Assembly: GCF_030348825.1 (NCBI RefSeq) | Contig: NZ_JAUCES010000005.1 | Location: 2,418,001-2,482,000 of the forward strand | Reading direction: 5' to 3' | Length of the DNA stretch: 64,000 nt | From: Fictibacillus sp. b24 | Lineage (GTDB): Bacteria > Bacillota > Bacilli > Bacillales > Fictibacillaceae | In this document: positions 18,925 through 26,272 of the stretch, piece after piece | How positions within the stretch are numbered: the stretch's first letter is position 1 | Layout: every line of letters begins with the position of its first letter | Position numbers and translations under genes: made by a program | Notes under the pieces: generated by a model | Told to the model about the DNA's origin: nothing | Seen by the model: the letters and a program-made list of their open reading frames with translations, nothing else | The model's database searches: none

Positions 18925-19737
18925 TTAGGCAGCCTCTGAGGTATGAGTTCGGTATTGAACCGGGCTCATGCCTTTTAATTTTGCCTTAATCCGTTTGTGG
19001 TTATAGTATTGAATGTAATTCTCCAGTTCAATCTTAAAATGTTCCATACTCTCAAACTCGTTTAGATAAAGCAATTCAGATTTCAATAAGCCAAAGAAGC
19101 TCTCCATGGCTGCGTTATCCAGGCAGTTCCCCTTGCGGGACATACTTGGGGTAATCCCGTGCTCTTTCAGTGCCTGCTGGTATTCCTTCATCTGGTAATG
19201 CCACCCCTGGTCGGAATGAAGGATGGGGGATTCTTCTTCGTTCAATCGTTCAAAGGCTTTATCGAGCATTTTTGAAACCAGGGAATATACAGGGCGGTGT
19301 TCCATATTGTAGGCGATAATTTCGCCGTTGTATAAATCAAGTACCGGTGAAAAGTAAAGCTTTTCACCGTGTAAGTGGATCTCCGTCACATCCGTTGCCC
19401 ATTTCTCATTAGGACTTGAGGCGAAGAAATTGCGCTTAATCTTATCAGATGCAATACGGCCTGCCTGCCCACGGTAGGAACGGTATTTCTTCAGCCGTAC
19501 GAGGCTTTTTAATCCGAGCTGCCCCATGATGCGGCGGACCGTTTTGTGATTAATGCCGATCCCCCTGTTGCGCAGCTCGAGGGTGATGCGGCGATACCCG
19601 TAACGCCCTTTGTGCTCGTGGTAGATTTCCGCGATGACCTCTTTGATCTCCTTGTATTTATCCGGCCGGTCCATTTGTTTGACCCAGTAGTAATACGTGC
19701 TGCGTGGCATCCCAGCTGCTCTTATTAGATCCCTCAC
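18925..19737 (-). CDS. IS3-family transposase OrfB (DDE catalytic part of OrfAB)
   Basis: Catalytic rve-type integrase domain of the IS. An N-terminal HTH_21-like segment (HKGRYGYRRITLELR near residue 42) is followed by the DDE triad: Asp in WATDVTEIH near 114, Asp in LHSDQGWHY near 175 and Glu in NAAMESFFGLLKSE near 212. The nearest start codon in frame is a GTG at 19737 with no good ribosome site. The frame stays open upstream to the slippery AAAAAAG at 19827-19821 within orfA, so the protein is most likely made as an OrfAB fusion by -1 ribosomal frameshifting, the known mechanism of this family. Confidence 0.93.
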   Translation of the reverse strand: MRDLIRAAGMPRSTYYYWVKQMDRPDKYKEIKEVIAEIYHEHKGRYGYRRITLELRNRGIGINHKTVRRIMGQLGLKSLVRLKKYRSYRGQAGRIASDKIKRNFFASSPNEKWATDVTEIHLHGEKLYFSPVLDLYNGEIIAYNMEHRPVYSLVSKMLDKAFERLNEEESPILHSDQGWHYQMKEYQQALKEHGITPSMSRKGNCLDNAAMESFFGLLKSELLYLNEFESMEHFKIELENYIQYYNHKRIKAKLKGMSPVQYRTHTSEAA

Positions 19738-19763
19738 CTTATGCTCTTGCCTTAACTCATGGA

Positions 19764-20282
19764 TTATTTGCGCTTTGTCCTGTTCGGTGATTTTTCTCTT
19801 TCTTGAATTAAGGCTTGTAACTTTTTTAAGTAGGCATTTTCCGCACGCAGACGCTCATTCTCAGCCTTCAATGCCTGTTCAGACCCCTCAGGTGGTGCTG
19901 AATTCTTTGGTTCTTGTGGTTTCTTTTTCATAGTCGGACGCCCCTTTTTCTTTGGTTTGAGAGCGTCCGGCCCTTCCTCCTCCACCTTCCTTTTCCATGA
20001 GAGGATGTTTTGTGGCGAAGGAATCTTAAAAACAGCTGCCGTTTGCATAAGGGACGCTCCATTGTCGTTCATGTATTGAAGTACGTCCATTTTAAATTGA
20101 ATATCGTAATTTGTATAGTTGGTTAGAAGTCCTTGTTCTCCGTTTGCCCTATATTGGTTTACCCAGTTACGGAGAGAGAAGAGACTTGTATTGAACTGAG
20201 AGGCGATCTCCCTCAATGAAGCCTTTCCTTCAAGGTAAGCAAGGACAGACTGTAATTTCAACTCAAATGAATACTTAGACAT
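19764..20282 (-). CDS. IS3-family transposase OrfA (helix-turn-helix)
   Basis: DNA-binding first reading frame of the IS, 172 residues. Two helix-turn-helix segments are visible: SLREIASQFNTSLFSLRNWV near 21-40 and a second one around residues 70-95 ending in ILSWKRK. Then come a Lys-rich linker and a leucine-zipper-like heptad stretch (ALKAENERLRAENAYLKKLQ near 137-156) used for OrfA/OrfAB dimerisation. The duplicated HTH plus zipper is typical of the IS150 group. The slippery heptamer A AAA AAG (minus strand, 19827-19821) occurs in zero frame near the 3' end; slipping back one base enters orfB without a stop. Confidence 0.93.
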   Translation of the reverse strand: MSKYSFELKLQSVLAYLEGKASLREIASQFNTSLFSLRNWVNQYRANGEQGLLTNYTNYDIQFKMDVLQYMNDNGASLMQTAAVFKIPSPQNILSWKRKVEEEGPDALKPKKKGRPTMKKKPQEPKNSAPPEGSEQALKAENERLRAENAYLKKLQALIQEREKSPNRTKRK

Positions 20283-20315
20283 GAAAAAAACTGCACCTCC
20301 AATTGTTAGTGGTGT

Positions 20316-23270
20316 CTAACAATTGGGGGGCAGTTCATAGGATGTGCTGTTTTTTGATGTCATATATTCTTCTAAAAATTGTTCGGCTTCACATGCTCGC
20401 ATCGGCTTACTGATGATATATCCTTGTGCTGTATGACACCCGTATTCACGGAGCAGCTTCATTTGCTCGTATGTTTCAACACCTTCTGCTACCGTTGAAA
20501 GCGAGAGCCCTTCACACATCATAATAATAGCCTTAATGATGGCAGCGTCACTTGTGTTGAAGTAATCATCGCTTAAATGTCTGATAAAACTTTGATCGAT
20601 CTTTAAGTAATCAACCGGAAAATCCTTTAAATAGCTAAGAGAGCTATAACCTGTACCAAAATCATCAATAGATAACCGAACACCCAGTTCTCTTAATTCT
20701 TCCATAATGCTAATGCTGTATTGTACATTTTGAATCATTGTACTCTCTGTTAACTCTAAATGAAGATATTCTGCAGAAACCCCTGCAGTTTCAAGCGCTT
20801 CTTTAACTTCATAAACAAAAGATAATCTTTGAAACTGCCTGCCTGATACGTTTACAGAGATTGATAAATGATGCGCTCCACCATCATGCCATCGTTTTAA
20901 CTGTTTACAAGATTCCATCAGAACAAAACGGCCAATTTCATCAATGAGCCCTATCTCTTCTGCTAACGGTATAAATTGCATAGGAGATATTAGACCAAGT
21001 TCCGGATGGTTCCATCTTACAAGAGCTTCAAATCCTATGACCTTGTCAGTCTTCAAGCAATATTGCGGCTGAAAATACGGTTCAAGTTCTCCTTTTTGCA
21101 CCGCTTTTCGCAAAAAGCCTTCCAGCTTTAGCCGTTCAAGTGTAAAAGCATTCATCTCATCTGTAAAAAACTCTCTCTTCCCGCGCCCTTTTTCTTTTGC
21201 TTTATGAAGCGCAGTATCTGCATTTTTTATAAGCACATCAGCACTTGTACTATCATTTGGATAGACGCTGATACCGATTGATGTACTCACTGTATACTCT
21301 TGTCCATCTAAATAGATAGGCACCTTAAGTGCTTCCACAATGCGGTTTGCCGTATCAATGATGTCAGCTGGTTTATTCATTGATGTTAAAACGAGCGTAA
21401 ATAAATCACCTGCAAATCGGCATAAAAGATCTTGGCTATTGATGACTTGCCTTAGCTGTTTACTTACATGTTTTAACACAACGTCTCCGATATGATGCCC
21501 CAAGCTTTCATTAATGATTTTAAAATGATCAATATCAATAAACATTACTGCAAGTTTGTCGCGCGAATAATCACTCTCTGAAACAAGCTCGCGAAGTCTT
21601 TTTTCAAACAACCCGCGGTTTGGCAGTCCCGTAAGAGAATCATGAAATGCTAACTGTTCAATCTCTTCCTCTGCTTTTTTCTGCCATGTAATATTTTTTC
21701 CGATACCATACACCCCTACTACCTGCTGATTGACTACAATTGGAATGTTTGTAATGCTGCTTAAAATATGACTGCCGTCTTTTTTCTTGATGCTCGCAAC
21801 AAACGTTTGTGGCTTATCATGCACAGCGAGCCTGAAATGTTCCACAACACGCTTATGATCTTCTTCACTTACGAAATTAAGGGCGTGAGATTGAAGCATC
21901 TCTTCTTGTGAGAATCCTAAAGACTGAACGAGTGCGTGATTTACACTCGTAATGAAACCAGTCAAATCCATGGAATAGATCATATCTGGATTATGATCAA
22001 ACAATGATTTGTAGCGCTGTTCAGATTCTAGCAGGTTATCATTCAGCTCTTCCATCTCTTTTGTGCTCGATTGGATCAAATGAGAGAGTGCGAGCAAGTC
22101 ATCTATTTCTTTTGACTGTTCAGGAATGGTCGAATCAAACTTTTTTTGCAGTGTCGCATCATTCGATTCACTCACAGCAAGTATCGTTAATGCGTGTGAC
22201 AGCATCTGTAAGGTGGTGCCATCATGAAAGTATTCTCCGTACGTAAAGAACCCAACAGTTGGGACAAACTGATCAATCACTAGAAATTCTTCTTCTAATG
22301 TACTGTTTAAAAATCGTCTTCTCGCCATGCATGAATAAAGGAATATAGCTTCAGCCGGCTTATCCTGAATCTCTTTCGTTACAAAATCAATACTTTTTAA
22401 AGAGAGTGCTGCATCTCTATAGCCGATTTGAATCTTAGTGCCTAAATTTATTTTCTGATGAAACTGAATAGGTTCTCCAGGATTCGATGATTTTATGGAT
22501 AACGGATGATAGGTTTTACCTTTTTTTATAATTAATGGATATTCTAAGGCGGAAGCAGGCAATTTATCTGCAATTTCCTTACCCATATATTGTTTATAAA
22601 GATCATAGATCGATCTTCCTTCAATCTCCAATTCTCCATCAAGAGATACATCTGTTACCGTGAATACTTTACCCGCTGGTTTCCATTCTGTGTAAGAATG
22701 TGTATGAAGATAGAGGTCTTCACTATCAATAGCAGCTGCGACTACCCCTTTATCAAAAACACCTGTCTCTGTAAATAGAACAACATTTTCATATTGTCCG
22801 TTATCTCCCCCGTTTCCACCAGCGATATAGACATTTGGAGCTGTCTCATGAAATGCTTGCAGAAACGAAGAGCTTTCCATGTGCATACCATCACCGAAAG
22901 CAAATACAAGTTTTGTTGAATTCTGAATGACTTCTTTAGCTAAACTTATCCCTAAGTCTCTGCTGTTCTTGTTTTGCTCTAGTGGAATATAGAACGTTCT
23001 CGGAACAGACTTATTAAAAACAGAAACAGAAATAACCGTTTCCCCTGTTGTGACACGGCCGCTTAATATCTCACCATCTGTTGTAACACCGATTATCTTA
23101 GCCTGAGGTAAACTAAACAACAGTTGCTTACGCAGATCATTGATCCACTGCTTATCAACCCTGCCTGTAAAAACTTGAATTAAGATGTTTTCATGTTTTT
23201 TAAGTTTATTTTTAACGATCCACTTTTGTAGATCCATTTCACTTTTAAATAAATAATTATGGGTTTGCAT
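20316..23270 (-). CDS. FIST-PAS-GGDEF(degenerate)-EAL signalling protein, C-terminus altered by IS
   Basis: Cytosolic c-di-GMP signalling protein of 984 residues. Residues 1-370 form FIST N and C sensory domains (thought to bind small ligands such as amino acids). A PAS domain lies near 420-540, GGDEF near 550-710 and EAL near 730-970. The GGDEF signature reads RFAGDLF, so cyclase activity is unlikely. The EAL domain keeps EALVRW, LELTES, DDFGTGYSS, KIDQSF and AEGVE, so phosphodiesterase activity is likely, perhaps tuned by GTP bound to the degenerate GGDEF. The last seven residues (YELPPNC) are encoded by the IS end: before insertion the codons read AGC ACA TCC TAA. GAGGTG precedes the ATG. 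Transcription now continues into the IS. Confidence 0.9.
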   Translation of the reverse strand: MQTHNYLFKSEMDLQKWIVKNKLKKHENILIQVFTGRVDKQWINDLRKQLLFSLPQAKIIGVTTDGEILSGRVTTGETVISVSVFNKSVPRTFYIPLEQNKNSRDLGISLAKEVIQNSTKLVFAFGDGMHMESSSFLQAFHETAPNVYIAGGNGGDNGQYENVVLFTETGVFDKGVVAAAIDSEDLYLHTHSYTEWKPAGKVFTVTDVSLDGELEIEGRSIYDLYKQYMGKEIADKLPASALEYPLIIKKGKTYHPLSIKSSNPGEPIQFHQKINLGTKIQIGYRDAALSLKSIDFVTKEIQDKPAEAIFLYSCMARRRFLNSTLEEEFLVIDQFVPTVGFFTYGEYFHDGTTLQMLSHALTILAVSESNDATLQKKFDSTIPEQSKEIDDLLALSHLIQSSTKEMEELNDNLLESEQRYKSLFDHNPDMIYSMDLTGFITSVNHALVQSLGFSQEEMLQSHALNFVSEEDHKRVVEHFRLAVHDKPQTFVASIKKKDGSHILSSITNIPIVVNQQVVGVYGIGKNITWQKKAEEEIEQLAFHDSLTGLPNRGLFEKRLRELVSESDYSRDKLAVMFIDIDHFKIINESLGHHIGDVVLKHVSKQLRQVINSQDLLCRFAGDLFTLVLTSMNKPADIIDTANRIVEALKVPIYLDGQEYTVSTSIGISVYPNDSTSADVLIKNADTALHKAKEKGRGKREFFTDEMNAFTLERLKLEGFLRKAVQKGELEPYFQPQYCLKTDKVIGFEALVRWNHPELGLISPMQFIPLAEEIGLIDEIGRFVLMESCKQLKRWHDGGAHHLSISVNVSGRQFQRLSFVYEVKEALETAGVSAEYLHLELTESTMIQNVQYSISIMEELRELGVRLSIDDFGTGYSSLSYLKDFPVDYLKIDQSFIRHLSDDYFNTSDAAIIKAIIMMCEGLSLSTVAEGVETYEQMKLLREYGCHTAQGYIISKPMRACEAEQFLEEYMTSKNSTSYELPPNC
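20340..20354 (-). terminator. Proximal arm of the IS-split terminator
   Basis: GGATGTGCTGTTTTT pairs with 18872-18886. On the minus strand this arm lies within the last codons of the GGDEF-EAL gene, and the original stop codon formed most of the UAAU loop. Confidence 0.8.
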
Positions 23271-23385
23271 GCTTACACCTCATCTGTCAGGAAAACGCAT
23301 TTTATGAAAAGTTATACTAATCCCCTTTAATATCGGTGTACATTCCGCTTTGTTAACAAAAATACATGCTGGTTAATTTATCCAA

Positions 23386-23416
23386 TAAAAAAATCGCCCA
23401 CTAATGCAGGCGATTT
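23386..23416 (-). terminator. Terminator of the yisL-like gene
   Basis: AAATCGCC pairs with GGCGATTT around a 10-base loop, with a run of T on the minus strand (A at 23387-23393). Confidence 0.85.
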
Positions 23417-23422
23417 GATTTC

Positions 23423-23779
23423 CTATCCAATAACAGCGTAACCATAGAATAATACTAATATTAAAGACACCCAGAAGAACACCCAGTTCAACATACGGCC
23501 TTCACCGCGTTTTCTTTGTACAAGGATGATTTCCATTAAACCAATCAGTACAAGTCCAAGGGTACCTTTAATAATTAGCGGCCCTTTATTAACAATTCCT
23601 GGGTCCGTTAAGTAGCTGGCGAGTATGTGTCCACCTGTTGCAAGGACGGCTAAGTACAAAACTCGCAGAATCATGTGAAAAATTTTTGATTTTTTTTCGG
23701 CATTTTTTTTGTATAGCATATACGTTACAAAGAACAAAATTAACGCCAGAAACCATGATGTAACATGAACATGAATCAT
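23423..23779 (-). CDS. YisL-family small membrane protein (DUF1516)
   Basis: 118-residue integral membrane protein with four hydrophobic segments (about 5-22, 35-55, 66-84 and 96-115) joined by short charged loops (KKNAEKKSK, QRKRGEGR). Length and the N-terminal HVTSW pattern fit the YisL/DUF1516 family of Firmicutes, whose function is unknown. It is monocistronic with its own terminator. In B. subtilis yisL lies near asnO (yisO); here the two are about 19 kb apart. No catalytic residues are evident, and I make no functional claim. Confidence 0.75.
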   Translation of the reverse strand: MIHVHVTSWFLALILFFVTYMLYKKNAEKKSKIFHMILRVLYLAVLATGGHILASYLTDPGIVNKGPLIIKGTLGLVLIGLMEIILVQRKRGEGRMLNWVFFWVSLILVLFYGYAVIG

Positions 23780-23859
23780 AAATATATCCTCCTATGTATA
23801 ATTCTCCATATAACTATAACACGAACTCCATAGAACTAGGCAATATAAAGAGTTACCCC

Positions 23860-23888
23860 TGTAAAGTAAGCACTTTCATTGCTATAAT
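23860..23888 (+). promoter_or_regulatory. Possible promoter of rocD
   Basis: A perfect TATAAT at 23883-23888 lies about 38 bases before the start codon. The hexamer 17 bases upstream, TGTAAA, is a poor -35, so an activator may be needed, as expected for a catabolic gene. Confidence 0.4.
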
Positions 23889-23926
23889 AGCAATGTGAGA
23901 AATCTTGCAGAATAGAGGTGTTTCCT

Positions 23927-25135
23927 TTGAAACAGACAGAAACGAAAAATACGGAAACTGTAATTTCTAAGACGGAACAATATGGTGCACAAAACTATCA
24001 TCCGCTTCCAATCGTAATTTCGAAAGCTGAAGGTGTATGGGTAACAGATCCTGAAGGTAACCGTTACATGGACATGCTTAGTGCGTACTCTGCGGTTAAC
24101 CAAGGTCACCGTCACCCTAAAATCATTCAAGCATTAAAAGACCAAGCGGACAAAGTAACGCTTACTTCACGAGCTTTCCACAATGACCAACTTGGTGATT
24201 TTTATGAAAAAGTATCAAACTTAACGAAAAAAGACATGGTTCTTCCGATGAACACAGGTGCTGAAGCTGTAGAAACAGCAATTAAAGCTGTTCGCCGCTG
24301 GGCTTATGATGTAAAAGGTGTTGCTGACAACCAAGCAGAAATCATCGTTTGTGAAGGTAACTTCCACGGACGTACGATGACTGCGGTTTCTATGTCATCT
24401 GATCCTGACTATCAGCGTGGATTTGGTCCAATGCTTCCTGGTATCAAGCTTATCCCTTATGGTGATCTTGATGCATTAAAAGCAGCGATCACACCAAACA
24501 CAGCTGCATTCATTCTAGAGCCGATCCAAGGTGAAGCTGGAATCGTTATTCCACGCGAAGGATTCCTAAAAGAAGCGCTTGACGTATGTAAAGCCGAGAA
24601 CGTTCTTTTTGTAGCAGATGAAATTCAATCTGGATTAGGCCGTTCTGGTAAAATGTTTGCTTGTGACTGGGAAGAAATCGAGCCTGACATGTACATCCTA
24701 GGAAAAGCACTTGGCGGAGGCGTTATGCCGATCTCTTGTGTAGCCGCTAACCGCGAAGTACTTGGCGTATTCAACCCTGGTTCTCACGGATCTACGTTCG
24801 GTGGAAACCCATTATCTTGTGCGGTATCTGTCGCTTCAGTAGACGTGCTTGTAGAAGAGAACTTAGTTGAGCGTTCCTTTAAGCTTGGGGAGTACTTCTT
24901 AGGCGAGTTGAAGAAAATCGACAACCCAGTCATTAAAGAAGTACGCGGAAAAGGCTTGTTCATCGGAGTTGAATTGAACGAACCTGCTCGCTCATATTGC
25001 GAACGTTTAAAAGAGCAAGGATTGTTATGTAAAGAAACACACGAAAACGTAATTCGTTTTGCTCCTCCTCTCATTATTTCTGAAGAAGATCTTGATTGGG
25101 CGATCGAGCGCATTAAAAACGTACTTTCTGTGTAA
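23927..25135 (+). CDS. rocD: Ornithine aminotransferase
   Basis: PLP-dependent class III aminotransferase that converts ornithine and 2-oxoglutarate to glutamate-5-semialdehyde and glutamate in arginine catabolism. I start at TTG 23927 ([10 protein letters not shown]...), since the GAGGTG site ends 6 bases upstream; the in-frame GTG at 23918 lies inside that site. 402 residues, as in bacillar Roc[13 protein letters not shown] near 100, NFHGRT near 140, the PLP-contact [13 protein letters not shown] near 224 and the Schiff-base Lys in [10 protein letters not shown] near 253 are visible. It stands alone, with no other roc genes nearby. The ORF is unusually rich in codons ending in preferred bases, suggesting good expression. 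Confidence 0.93.
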   Translation: MKQTETKNTETVISKTEQYGAQNYHPLPIVISKAEGVWVTDPEGNRYMDMLSAYSAVNQGHRHPKIIQALKDQADKVTLTSRAFHNDQLGDFYEKVSNLTKKDMVLPMNTGAEAVETAIKAVRRWAYDVKGVADNQAEIIVCEGNFHGRTMTAVSMSSDPDYQRGFGPMLPGIKLIPYGDLDALKAAITPNTAAFILEPIQGEAGIVIPREGFLKEALDVCKAENVLFVADEIQSGLGRSGKMFACDWEEIEPDMYILGKALGGGVMPISCVAANREVLGVFNPGSHGSTFGGNPLSCAVSVASVDVLVEENLVERSFKLGEYFLGELKKIDNPVIKEVRGKGLFIGVELNEPARSYCERLKEQGLLCKETHENVIRFAPPLIISEEDLDWAIERIKNVLSV

Positions 25136-25145
25136 TTTTATAGGG

Positions 25146-25180
25146 GGCTGACTCTTTGTTGGAGTCAGCCTTTCTTTTTT
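25146..25180 (+). terminator. Terminator of rocD
   Basis: GGCTGACTC (25146-25154) pairs with GAGTCAGCC (25162-25170), followed by TTTCTTTTTT. Confidence 0.92.
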
Positions 25181-25274
25181 AGCTTAAAATACATAATTAA
25201 AGTTCAGTTTCGGACGGCGAAACTGTTTCCAGCCGATACCACATGGGGTATTATGCAGTATCAGAGATGTTGAC

Positions 25275-25379
25275 TCCACAAAAAACAGGATCCAATCCAC
25301 GAGTTTTGGATGTCAATCCACGAGTTTTGGCCTCCAATCAAAAAGTTTTTGTGGTTTATCCACGAGTCTACAATCCTCG
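25275..25379. repeat. Degenerate 21-bp tandem array, 5 units, between convergent genes
   Basis: Five 21-base units start at 25275, 25296, 25317, 25338 and 25359. Four open with TCCAC; units 2 and 3 share TCCACGAGTTTTGG and differ after it. The array lies between the rocD terminator and the SDR terminator, the same setting as the arrays at 6061 and 58821. The remaining gap sequence (25181-25274) shows nothing I recognise. Confidence 0.8.
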
Positions 25380-25414
25380 ACAAAACGTGCACTGCCAAAT
25401 ACCCCTCTATATAC

Positions 25415-25444
25415 AAAAAGAAGCAGCCGCAGCTGCTTCTTTTT
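25415..25444. terminator. Bidirectional terminator, mainly for the FAH-ALDH-SDR operon
   Basis: A perfect 13-bp stem AAAAAGAAGCAGC / GCTGCTTCTTTTT around CGCA, with T-runs on both strands. Confidence 0.93.
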
Positions 25445-25453
25445 TAAATTCAC

Positions 25454-26242
25454 CTATAGAGCTTTCACCATTCCGCCGTCAATCAACAGTGACTGACCGG
25501 TGATGTACGTGTTCGCTCCAGAGCATAAAAACACGACCATCTTCGCAAATTCTTCTGGCTCACCATAACGCCCAAGCGGAATGCTGCTTTCCAAGGCAGC
25601 TTTCACCTCTTCTGCGGAAACGCCTTTTTTCTCGGCAACCATCTGATCTAATTCACCGACGCGATCTGTTCCAATTCGTCCTGGACCGATCGTGTTGATT
25701 AGAATGCCGTCTTTGCCCAGCTCTTGAGAGAGACTTTTTGATAGTCCGTTAATCGCTGTACGGAATGTGTTTGATAAGATAAGTCCATCGATCGGTTGCT
25801 TAAAGGAAGAAGACGCGATGTTCACAATGCGTCCACCACCATTTTTTCTCATGTTCGGCGTTACCGCACGAACAGATCTAATTAGACTCAACAGCGTTAA
25901 TTCGAATGCACCCTGCCAATGCTCATCTTCAAAATCATTAAACGTGCCTGCTGGAGGTCCTCCGGCATTGTTTAACAGCACATCGATACTGCCTAGCTTA
26001 TCTACCGTCTCTGCCACTAATTCATCAATCTCATTACGCTGCGTGATATCGCAAACTTTAAAATGAACGACAGAACCTGTTTCACTTTTGATCTCTTCTG
26101 CAGTCTTAGAAAGCTGCTCTGCATCACGGCTTGTCAACATCACGTTTGCGCCTTCTTTTGCAAACTGCAATGCACACGCTTTTCCAAGCCCTTTACTAGA
26201 AGCAAGAACTAATACATTTTTTCCTTTTAACCCCAAATCCAT
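25454..26242 (-). CDS. SDR-family protein lacking the usual YxxxK active site
   Basis: Short-chain dehydrogenase/reductase-like Rossmann protein, 262 residues. The cofactor loop ASSKGLGKA near 14 and the NNAGG motif near 88 are present. The catalytic Ser is present in NIASSS near 139, but the expected YxxxK about 13 residues later is replaced by ILSNTFRTAI. I recall a beta-ketoacyl-reductase-like SDR subgroup with exactly this departure; its reaction is not established. The C-terminal ITGQSLLIDGG segment is standard. Start at ATG 26242, with GGGTGAT about 8 bases upstream; a TTG 15 bases earlier is less likely. Last gene of an operon with ALDH and FAH-family genes, so oxidation or reduction of a sugar-acid or keto-acid intermediate is plausible. 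Confidence 0.8.
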   Translation of the reverse strand: MDLGLKGKNVLVLASSKGLGKACALQFAKEGANVMLTSRDAEQLSKTAEEIKSETGSVVHFKVCDITQRNEIDELVAETVDKLGSIDVLLNNAGGPPAGTFNDFEDEHWQGAFELTLLSLIRSVRAVTPNMRKNGGGRIVNIASSSFKQPIDGLILSNTFRTAINGLSKSLSQELGKDGILINTIGPGRIGTDRVGELDQMVAEKKGVSAEEVKAALESSIPLGRYGEPEEFAKMVVFLCSGANTYITGQSLLIDGGMVKAL

Positions 26243-26272
26243 TTGGTCATCACCCAATTTCTTAAATAGTTT

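Larger units (their letters stand above)
18892..20337 (-). mobile_element. IS3-family (IS150-like group) insertion sequence, 1446 bp, complete
   Basis: Imperfect terminal inverted repeats begin TGATCTGAACCC (left) and TGAACTGCCCCCC (right), then share GTTAGACAC; about 21 of the first 29 positions match. A direct TAG duplication flanks both ends (18889-18891 and 20338-20340), the 3-base size usual for IS3. It carries orfA and orfB in -1 register with an A AAA AAG slippery heptamer. All parts look intact, so it may still move. It lies in the loop of a former terminator and inside the stop codon of the neighbouring gene. Confidence 0.95.

Noticed and set aside
18925-20282. Broken transposase (two separate frames read as a pseudogene)
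   Set aside because: The two frames are the normal orfA/orfB arrangement of IS3 elements joined by -1 frameshifting.
25243-25503. 86-codon plus-strand frame in the rocD-SDR gap
   Set aside because: It is a reading of the 21-bp array and the following terminator, with no ribosome site.
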